This document shows positions 56,507-64,000 of a stretch of 64,000 bases of DNA, in pieces; position 1 is the stretch's first letter, and each line of letters begins with the position of its first letter. The notes under the pieces are model-generated. The model did not search any database and had not been told where the DNA came from. It was given only the letters and a program-made list of their open reading frames with translations. The stretch is from the NCBI RefSeq assembly GCF_001894805.1, contig NZ_BCWX01000006.1, positions 144,060 through 208,059 on the forward strand. Direction: 5' to 3'. This stretch comes from Rhodococcus globerulus NBRC 14531 (lineage in GTDB: Bacteria > Actinomycetota > Actinomycetes > Mycobacteriales > Mycobacteriaceae). A program made the position numbers and the translations under genes.

Positions 56507-58150
56507 ATGGCGGAGCTGACGATCTCCTCCGACGAGATCCGTAGCGCGATCGACAACTACACCGCGAGCTACTCCCCGGAGGCCTCCCGTGAGGAGGTCG
56601 GCACAGTGACCGACACCAGTGACGGCATTGCGCACGTCTCTGGCCTGCCTTCGGCTATGTCCAACGAGCTGTTGGAGTTCCCCGGTGGAATCGTCGGCGT
56701 CGCGCTCAACCTGGATGCCACCGAAATCGGTGCAGTCATCCTGGGTGACTACCAGAACATTCAAGAAGGCCAGGAAGTAAAGCGCACGGGCGACGTTCTG
56801 TCGGTTCCCGTCGGCGACGCTTTCCTCGGCCGCGTCATCGACCCGTTGGGTGCTCCCATCGACGGCCTCGGCGAGATCGAGAGCACCGAAAACCGTGCAC
56901 TCGAACTGCAGGCCGCTTCGGTGCTCGAGCGCCAGCCGGTCGAAGAGCCGCTCCAGACCGGTATCAAGGCTATCGACGCCATGACCCCGATCGGCCGCGG
57001 CCAGCGCCAGCTCATCATCGGCGACCGCAAGACCGGCAAGACCGCGGTCTGCATCGACGCGATCCTGAACCAGAAGGCCAACTGGGATTCCGGCGATGTC
57101 AACAAGCAGGTTCGCTGCATCTACGTTGCCATCGGTCAGAAGGGCTCCACCATCGCGGGCGTCAAGGCTGCCCTCGAGGAGAAGGGCGCGATGGAGTACA
57201 CCACCATCGTTGCTGCTCCGGCTTCTGATTCCGCAGGCTTCAAGTGGCTCGCACCGTACACCGGCTCGGCCATCGGCCAGCACTGGATGTACCAGGGCAA
57301 GCACGTTCTGGTCGTGTTCGACGACCTGACCAAGCAGGCAGAGGCGTACCGCGCCATCTCGCTGCTGCTGCGTCGCCCGCCGGGACGTGAGGCATACCCC
57401 GGTGACGTCTTCTACTTGCACTCCCGTCTGCTGGAGCGTTCGGCGAAGCTGTCCGACGCACTCGGTGGCGGCTCGCTGACGGCTCTGCCGATCATCGAGA
57501 CCAAGGCAAACGACGTCTCGGCATACATCCCGACCAACGTCATTTCCATCACCGACGGCCAGGTCTTCCTCGAGTCCGACCTGTTCAACAAGGGCGTTCG
57601 CCCCGCGATCAACGTCGGTATCTCGGTCTCCCGCGTCGGTGGCGCTGCACAGACCAAGGGCATGAAGAAGGTTTCCGGTTCGCTGCGTCTGGAACTGGCT
57701 CAGTTCCGTGAGCTCGAAGCGTTCTCCGCCTTCGCATCCGATCTCGACGCTGCCTCCAAGGCTCAGCTCGAGCGCGGTGCCCGTCTGGTCGAGCTGCTCA
57801 AGCAGGATCAGTACAGCCCGATCCCCGTCGAAGACCAGATCATCTCGATCTACCTCGCCGGCGAAGGCACCTTCGACAGCGTCCCGATCGGCGACGTCCG
57901 TCGCTTCGAGAAGGAACTGCTCGAAGACCTCAAGCACTCGGCTGCAGGCGTTTACTCCAGCATCAACGGCGGTAAGGCACTCGATGCCGACAACGCTGCT
58001 GCGCTGATCGCTGCAACCGACAAGTTCAAGGAAGGCTTCATCGCATCCGACGGAAGCCGGGTCGTGAACGAAGCCGAGGCCGACGCTCTGGGCGCAGACG
58101 AGGTCGCGAACGAGCAGATCAACGTCAAGCGCAAGACCGTCAGCAAGTGA
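56507..58150 (+). CDS. atpA: ATP synthase subunit alpha
   Basis: 547-aa regulatory, non-catalytic F1 subunit. P-loop [26 protein letters not shown], and the arginine-finger region [24 protein letters not shown]. Ends in a 30-residue extension with charged residues ([13 protein letters not shown]), as in other actinobacteria. AGGAAAAAC upstream of the ATG. Confidence 0.98.
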   Translation: MAELTISSDEIRSAIDNYTASYSPEASREEVGTVTDTSDGIAHVSGLPSAMSNELLEFPGGIVGVALNLDATEIGAVILGDYQNIQEGQEVKRTGDVLSVPVGDAFLGRVIDPLGAPIDGLGEIESTENRALELQAASVLERQPVEEPLQTGIKAIDAMTPIGRGQRQLIIGDRKTGKTAVCIDAILNQKANWDSGDVNKQVRCIYVAIGQKGSTIAGVKAALEEKGAMEYTTIVAAPASDSAGFKWLAPYTGSAIGQHWMYQGKHVLVVFDDLTKQAEAYRAISLLLRRPPGREAYPGDVFYLHSRLLERSAKLSDALGGGSLTALPIIETKANDVSAYIPTNVISITDGQVFLESDLFNKGVRPAINVGISVSRVGGAAQTKGMKKVSGSLRLELAQFRELEAFSAFASDLDAASKAQLERGARLVELLKQDQYSPIPVEDQIISIYLAGEGTFDSVPIGDVRRFEKELLEDLKHSAAGVYSSINGGKALDADNAAALIAATDKFKEGFIASDGSRVVNEAEADALGADEVANEQINVKRKTVSK

Positions 58151-58198
58151 CGCACGCGCCCATGACACTGCGAATTCCGAAGGGAGAGTGATTGATCG

Positions 58199-59182
58199 AT
58201 GGCAAGCATTCTCGAATTGCGGTCCCGTATCAAGTCGGTCAACTCGACCAAGAAGATCACCAAAGCACAGGAACTGATCGCGACTTCGCGTATCACGAAG
58301 GCTCAGATTCGCGTCGCCGCATCCAAGCCGTATGCCGAGGAGATCACGAAGGTACTCACCGAATTGGCGAGTGCGTCTGCTTCGCTCGATCACCCGCTGC
58401 TCAACGAGCGTCCGGAGCCCAAGCGGGCTGCGGTGCTCGTTGTCACCAGTGACCGCGGCATGTGTGGTGGCTACAACTCCAACGTCCTCAAGCAGGCAGA
58501 AGAGCTCATGGCTCTGCTCCGCACCGAGGGCAAGGAGCCGGTTGTCTACGTGCTCGGTTCCAAGGGACTCGGTTACTACACCTTCCGTGGCCGCGACATC
58601 GGTGCTGCGTGGACGGGCTTCTCGCAGGATCCGGGTTACTCGGATGCCGCGAAGGCCAGCCGCCACCTGGTGGAGCTCTTCATGGCAGGTTCGGGCAACC
58701 AGGTCGACGCTCCGAACGGCGAAGGCACCATCGAGGGCGTCGACGAACTCCATATCGTCTACACCCGCTTCGTGTCGATGCTGACCCAGACCCCCGAGGT
58801 TCGCCGTATGGCTCCCCTCGAGGTGTCCGTGTCCGAAGAGCGCATCGAACTCGGCGACGACATGCTGACCAACGGTCACGACGACGACCACTCCACCGGT
58901 CCCGTCGCTGACTTCAGCTTCGAGCCCGAGCCGGAGAAACTGCTCGGCGCACTTCTGCCGAAGTACGTCAGCACGCGTATCTTCTCGTCGCTTCTCGATG
59001 CTGCGGCATCGGAGTCGGCAGCCCGTCGTACCGCTATGAAGGCCGCGACGGACAACGCAAACGAACTGGTGAACACGTTGAGCCGTCAGGCCAACCAGGC
59101 TCGCCAGGCCCAGATCACCCAGGAAATCAGCGAGATCGTCGGCGGCGCCAACGCGCTCGCCTCGAGCGCAGGAAGTGACTAG
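58199..59182 (+). CDS. atpG: ATP synthase subunit gamma
   Basis: 327-aa central rotor shaft. N-terminal helix [30 protein letters not shown], middle [19 protein letters not shown]-terminal [19 protein letters not shown]. Contains an acidic insertion near residues 205-235 ([20 protein letters not shown]) longer than in E. coli; an extra gamma loop is also known in mycobacteria. Confidence 0.96.
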   Translation: MASILELRSRIKSVNSTKKITKAQELIATSRITKAQIRVAASKPYAEEITKVLTELASASASLDHPLLNERPEPKRAAVLVVTSDRGMCGGYNSNVLKQAEELMALLRTEGKEPVVYVLGSKGLGYYTFRGRDIGAAWTGFSQDPGYSDAAKASRHLVELFMAGSGNQVDAPNGEGTIEGVDELHIVYTRFVSMLTQTPEVRRMAPLEVSVSEERIELGDDMLTNGHDDDHSTGPVADFSFEPEPEKLLGALLPKYVSTRIFSSLLDAAASESAARRTAMKAATDNANELVNTLSRQANQARQAQITQEISEIVGGANALASSAGSD

Positions 59183-60637
<1,455 letters not shown>

Positions 60638-60643
60638 TCCACG

Positions 60644-61012
60644 ATGGCTGAGATGACCGTAGAACTCGTTGCCGTCGAGGAGCGCTTGTGGTCGGGTACG
60701 GCGACGCTGGTCAGCGCTCAGACGACTGAGGGCGAGATCGGCATCATGCCTGGGCATGAGCCGGTTCTCGGCCAGCTCATCGAGGGCGGCACCGTGTCGA
60801 TCACGTCTGTCGACGGTGAGCGCATCGTCGCGGCAGTTCACGGCGGTTTCCTGTCGGTGACGGCTACCACCGTCACGATTCTGGCCGAGTCCGCGGACAT
60901 GGCCGAGGACATCGACGTGAGCGCTGCCAAGGCAGTACTCGCTGACACCCAAGCCGACGACGAGGCGATTGCGGTCGCCAAGGGTCAGCTTCGGGCAGTC
61001 GAGCGCGCGTAG
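60644..61012 (+). CDS. atpC: ATP synthase subunit epsilon
   Basis: 122-aa rotor subunit that can inhibit ATP hydrolysis. N-terminal beta sandwich ([54 protein letters not shown]); the C-terminal helical part is short, as in mycobacteria. Last gene of the atp operon; no hairpin terminator before the DUF2550 gene. Confidence 0.95.
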   Translation: MAEMTVELVAVEERLWSGTATLVSAQTTEGEIGIMPGHEPVLGQLIEGGTVSITSVDGERIVAAVHGGFLSVTATTVTILAESADMAEDIDVSAAKAVLADTQADDEAIAVAKGQLRAVERA

Positions 61013-61049
61013 TTAATCAGAGCAAAGCCGCGACGGGAGCCGACGAACA

Positions 61050-61484
61050 GTGACATTCGGAATGACTGTGTTGATCATTCTGGTTGTGCTGCTCGCGGTT
61101 CTCGTCGCGGCTTTTCTGTACCGTCTGGTGATCCTGCGCCGCGGTGGTACGGCAGCACTTCTTCGTGTTCTGCCCTCTCCGGGGGACAGCGGGTGGCGAC
61201 ACGGAATCATTCGCTACGGCGAAAGCTCCTTCGTATTCTTCAAACTTTCTTCTCTCCGGCCCGGTCCGGATTCACGTGTCGACCGTCAAGGCATCGAGGT
61301 CGAGAGCCGTCGCTCTCCCTCCGGTACCGAATTCGACATCATGAGTGACGACATCGTTGTCCTGCGTCTGCGTGATGGGTCGTCGAACTACGAAATCGCT
61401 TTGGACAGTGGAGCGTTGACCGCGTTCCTGTCCTGGGTGGAATCTCGGCCAGACGGGCGTGCCCGCAGGCGACGTACCGCCTGA
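61050..61484 (+). CDS. DUF2550 family membrane protein
   Basis: 144 aa from GTG 61050. One N-terminal helix (VLIILVVLLAVLVAAFLYRLVIL) then a soluble DUF2550 domain with GWRHGIIRYGESSFVFFKLSSLRPGPD and VLRLRDGSSNYEIALDSGALTAFLSWVES. The domain is compact and probably cytosolic. Conserved after atpC in Mycobacteriales; role unknown. Confidence 0.88.
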   Translation: MTFGMTVLIILVVLLAVLVAAFLYRLVILRRGGTAALLRVLPSPGDSGWRHGIIRYGESSFVFFKLSSLRPGPDSRVDRQGIEVESRRSPSGTEFDIMSDDIVVLRLRDGSSNYEIALDSGALTAFLSWVESRPDGRARRRRTA

Positions 61485-61498
61485 CCGGAGGTGCGGCG

Positions 61499-62071
61499 TC
61501 AGGCGCCGGCGCCTGGCTTCCAGAGAACATCACCGTTCGGATTGGCAACTCTTCCCATGATGAAGAGCAGATCCGACAATCTGTTGAGGTATTTGGCGGG
61601 CAGAACGCTCGTGTCGTCAGGGTGCGCATCGATAGCCGACCACGCCGCTCGTTCGGCTCGGCGAGATACGGTCCGAGCAACGTGCAGTAGAGCTCCCAAC
61701 GGCGTTCCGCCGGGCAGAATGAACGAATTCAGCGGTGCCAGTTCATCATTGAGTTCGTCGCACCAGCCTTCGAGGCGATCGATGTATGCCTGGGTAATGC
61801 GCAGCGGCGGGTATTTGGGATTCTCGACGACCGGGGTGGACAGGTCGGCTCCCGCGTCGAAGAGGTCGTTCTGAATCTGTCGAAGTATCGCCGTCAGACT
61901 CTCCGACGGATTGCCGAGGGCCAACGCAACACCGATCGCGGCATTGGTTTCGTCGCAATCCGCATATGCGGTCAGGCGCGGGTCGTTCTTGGACACGCGC
62001 GAAAAGTCGCTCAGTCCTGTGGTGCCGTCGTCGCCGGTCCGGGTGTAGATCTTCGTTAGGTGAACACTCAT
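61499..62071 (-). CDS. Cob(I)yrinic acid a,c-diamide/cobalamin adenosyltransferase, PduO type
   Basis: 190 aa from ATG 62071. Transfers the adenosyl group of ATP to Co(I) to give adenosylcobalamin. Signatures: KIYTRTGDDGTTGLSDFSRVSK (ATP loop), AYADCDETNAAIG, and the C-terminal ARTVSRRAERAAW and YLNRLSDLLFIMGRVAN. Adenosylcobalamin serves methylmalonyl-CoA mutase, which acts after the valine pathway encoded at 5784-11221. Diverges from murA by 54 bases. Confidence 0.94.
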   Translation of the reverse strand: MSVHLTKIYTRTGDDGTTGLSDFSRVSKNDPRLTAYADCDETNAAIGVALALGNPSESLTAILRQIQNDLFDAGADLSTPVVENPKYPPLRITQAYIDRLEGWCDELNDELAPLNSFILPGGTPLGALLHVARTVSRRAERAAWSAIDAHPDDTSVLPAKYLNRLSDLLFIMGRVANPNGDVLWKPGAGA

Positions 62072-62112
62072 ACGCCAACGGTACCGGCGCGGAGTTTCGA
62101 CGGTTGTGGCTC

Positions 62113-62118
62113 TAGGCT
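62113..62118 (+). promoter_or_regulatory. Possible -10 of a leaderless murA transcript
   Basis: TAGGCT ends 7 bases before the murA GTG, which lacks a ribosome site. The same -10 hexamer is used in the rRNA promoter at 63697. No good -35 was found. Confidence 0.3.
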
Positions 62119-62125
62119 GTGAACC

Positions 62126-63385
62126 GTGAGTGAGCACTTTCTTGTAACCGGGGGTCAGCGCCTCGAAGGTGAAGTTTCAGTCGGGGGCGCCAAGAACAGT
62201 GTGCTGAAGCTGATGGCTGCAGCATTGTTGGCCGAGGGCACTACCGTCGTGACCAACTGCCCAGACATCCTCGACGTTCCGCTGATGGCGGACGTGCTGC
62301 GAGGCCTGGGGTGCGAAGTCGAACTTGAAGATTCCGAAGTTCGGATCACGACGCCGGCCGAACCGAAATACCACGCAGACTTCGACGCCGTGAAGCAGTT
62401 CCGCGCATCGGTCTGTGTCTTGGGACCACTCGTAGCGCGTTGTCGACGGGCCGTGGTTGCCCTTCCCGGTGGCGATGCGATCGGATCCCGCCCACTCGAC
62501 ATGCATCAGTCTGGTCTTCGACTTCTCGGTGCCCACAGCGAAATCGAGCACGGGTGTGTTGTGGCGCAGGCCGATGACCTGCACGGCGCAAACATCCGCC
62601 TCGTATTTCCGTCGGTCGGTGCTACTGAGAACATCCTCATGGCTGCCGTTCTCGCGCGTGGTGAAACGGTCATCGACAATGCGGCACGTGAACCGGAGAT
62701 CGTCGATCTGTGCAACATGCTGAACCAGATGGGGGCAAAGGTCAGTGGCGGGGGCTCCACGACGCTCACCATTCAAGGTGTTCGCAAACTGGAACCGACC
62801 ACACACCGGGTCATCGGTGATCGCATCGTTGCAGCAACCTGGGGCGTCGCCGCGTCGATGACCAGGGGGGATGTACGCGTTCGTGGGGTCAACCACAAGC
62901 ATCTCGGGTTGGTCCTCGACAAACTGCGAACTGCAGGCGCCGAAGTGACACCGGAAGTCGACGGTTTTCGAGTTGTCCAACGTGAGCGGCCCAAAGCCGT
63001 CAACTTTGCGACGCTCCCGTACCCGGGATTCCCGACGGACCTCCAGCCCATGGCCATCGGACTGGCAGCAGTGGCAGAGGGAACGTCGATGATCACAGAG
63101 AACGTCTTCGAATCCCGTTTCCGGTTCGTGGAGGAAATGATCCGTTTAGGCGCAGACGCCCGGACCGACGGTCACCATGCCGTAATCAGGGGAGTGCCGG
63201 TTCTGTCCAGCGCGCCGGTGTGGTCTTCGGACATTCGCGCCGGAGCTGGACTTGTTCTTGCCGGCTTGGTGGCAGATGGCGTAACCGAAGTGCACGACAT
63301 CTTCCACATCGACCGCGGCTATCCGCGCTTTGTCGAGAACCTGCGTGGACTGGGCGGGATTATCGAGAGGGTCAGCACCGAATAG
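62126..63385 (+). CDS. murA: UDP-N-acetylglucosamine 1-carboxyvinyltransferase
   Basis: First committed step of peptidoglycan synthesis: adds enolpyruvate from PEP to UDP-GlcNAc. 419 aa, EPSP-synthase fold. [19 protein letters not shown] at residues 20-38, and the active-site loop [15 protein letters not shown]. Position 117 is Asp where most bacteria have the catalytic Cys (E. coli C115); the M. tuberculosis enzyme also has Asp117, and this substitution is known to block fosfomycin. GTG start. Directly upstream of an rRNA operon, as in mycobacteria. Confidence 0.97.
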   Translation: MSEHFLVTGGQRLEGEVSVGGAKNSVLKLMAAALLAEGTTVVTNCPDILDVPLMADVLRGLGCEVELEDSEVRITTPAEPKYHADFDAVKQFRASVCVLGPLVARCRRAVVALPGGDAIGSRPLDMHQSGLRLLGAHSEIEHGCVVAQADDLHGANIRLVFPSVGATENILMAAVLARGETVIDNAAREPEIVDLCNMLNQMGAKVSGGGSTTLTIQGVRKLEPTTHRVIGDRIVAATWGVAASMTRGDVRVRGVNHKHLGLVLDKLRTAGAEVTPEVDGFRVVQRERPKAVNFATLPYPGFPTDLQPMAIGLAAVAEGTSMITENVFESRFRFVEEMIRLGADARTDGHHAVIRGVPVLSSAPVWSSDIRAGAGLVLAGLVADGVTEVHDIFHIDRGYPRFVENLRGLGGIIERVSTE

Positions 63386-63673
63386 TCGGGGTGCTCGGGG
63401 TCACATCGGGCAGTTGTGCGGCTTAGTTGGATTCAGCCGGCACGGAAATCGCTGTGACCTCGCAAATCTTGTTCAGTCCAGTAGAGCGACCAGGCGATTT
63501 GTTAATTCGTTGAAGGTTCGCGTAACTTATTCCAAGTCAGAGCGACACGGACACCGACTCCCGCTTCACAGCGAGTGACACGAGGTTGTACGAAGTGCCT
63601 GGCCAAAATCCGAAGTAGTTTCCATCATGTATGGTTGTGCTTCAACCCCAGTTCTTCTTCACGATGTTCCGGT
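63386..63673 (+). other. Spacer between murA and the rRNA promoter
   Basis: About 290 bases with no supported gene or clear hairpin terminator. It may hold additional upstream rRNA promoters or activation elements, but I cannot assign any. Confidence 0.4.
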
Positions 63674-63702
63674 TTGCGCCGGTGACTTCGATGGGATAGG
63701 CT
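63674..63702 (+). promoter_or_regulatory. rRNA operon promoter
   Basis: TTGCGC (63674-63679), 17-base spacer, TAGGCT (63697-63702), followed by GTTGCCCCGGAGCGAG-like sequence that closely resembles the segment downstream of mycobacterial rrn promoters. Good spacing and the expected place after murA. Confidence 0.7.
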
Positions 63703-64000
63703 GGAAAAGTTGCCCCGGAGCGAGTGGCCTGAAGGTCGCGGTGATGGTGTGCGCGTGTTCTTTGAGAACTCAACAGTGTGTCGATGAATGTCAGTGCCAA
63801 ATTATTTGGTACTTCACATGTCGAATGATGTTCCGGGCCTTCGGGTTTCGGTTCTGATGTTCGGGGTGTGAGTATTTTTCGTCGGTGATTGTTCATTCTT
63901 CCGTCTGAATGGTTGCCGACACATTTTTTGCTAGTTGAGTTTTTTTGCTAGTGATTTGACTCTTTTTGTCTATGACTGATTAGTGGGCTTGCCCATGAAA
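63703..64000 (+). ncRNA. rRNA operon leader (16S gene lies beyond the window)
   Basis: Transcribed leader of an rrn operon. At 63758-63780 it carries the conserved actinobacterial leader element TTCTTTGAGAACTCAACAGT, tied to antitermination and processing. Further on are a small palindrome CCAAAT-T-ATTTGG (63797-63809) and two copies of TTTTTTGCTAGT 17 bases apart (63924, 63941). The canonical 16S start (AGAGTTTGATC) is not reached. Confidence 0.8.

Noticed and set aside
63642..64000. Small open frames in the rRNA leader, or the 16S gene itself
   Set aside because: The region carries rRNA promoter and leader signatures; no 16S 5' motif occurs before the window ends.

Overview
The window reads as chromosomal DNA of a mycolic-acid actinomycete, most likely Rhodococcus of the erythropolis/qingshengii type. 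This is inferred from moderate-to-high GC, many GTG starts and GTGA/ATGA stop-start overlaps, a murA gene just upstream of an rRNA promoter and leader, a long actinobacterial Rho, an actinobacterial-length ATP synthase delta subunit, and two partial-to-complete amino-sugar and valine catabolic operons. I see no insertion sequence, prophage, CRISPR array or plasmid gene.

Layout. 1-5726: a tightly overlapped N-acetylglucosamine operon (PTS EIIC cut by the window edge, enzyme I, nagA, nagB, cutC). 5784-11221: a distal valine catabolism operon (mmsA, acyl-CoA dehydrogenase, 3-hydroxyisobutyryl-CoA hydrolase, mmsB, enoyl-CoA hydratase), closed by a strong terminator and faced by a MarR gene. 11887-18655: an accessory stretch with a solitary mraY-type gene, a Bcr/CflA exporter, a secreted Thr/Pro-rich esterase, tRNA-Cys, two tiny genes with good ribosome binding sites, an epoxide hydrolase and a large alpha/beta hydrolase.

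18764-27276 is the most interesting region. A minus-strand operon (DUF1214 protein, SDR, PAPS-type sulfotransferase) diverges from an IclR regulator, which is followed by cysD, cysNC, a cysQ fused to an extra C-terminal domain, and a limonene-epoxide-hydrolase-type gene. Together they could make PAPS, use it to sulfate an alcohol, and destroy the PAP by-product. The promoters of the two arms carry the same pair of palindromes in the same order: TAGAACnnGTTCTA (fits the published KstR consensus) and GGTACA-N4-TGTACC. I propose a co-regulated sulfation module for a sterol or terpenoid-like substrate.

27284-39242: an alanine-dehydrogenase-like enzyme, MarR plus drug exporter, a flavin monooxygenase/MHS transporter/LysR set for an aromatic acid, tRNA-Arg, phosphoketolase, and a DUF305/DUF3105 pair. 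39460-45908: argS-lysA-hom-thrC-thrB, an aspartate-family amino acid operon. 46377-53608: rho, rpmE, prfA, prmC, threonylcarbamoyl-AMP synthase, wecA and an AtpI-like gene. 53891-61012: the complete F1Fo ATP synthase operon (atpBEFHAGDC). 61050-63385: a DUF2550 gene, a cobalamin adenosyltransferase and murA (active-site Cys replaced by Asp). The window ends inside the leader of an rRNA operon; the 16S gene itself is not reached.
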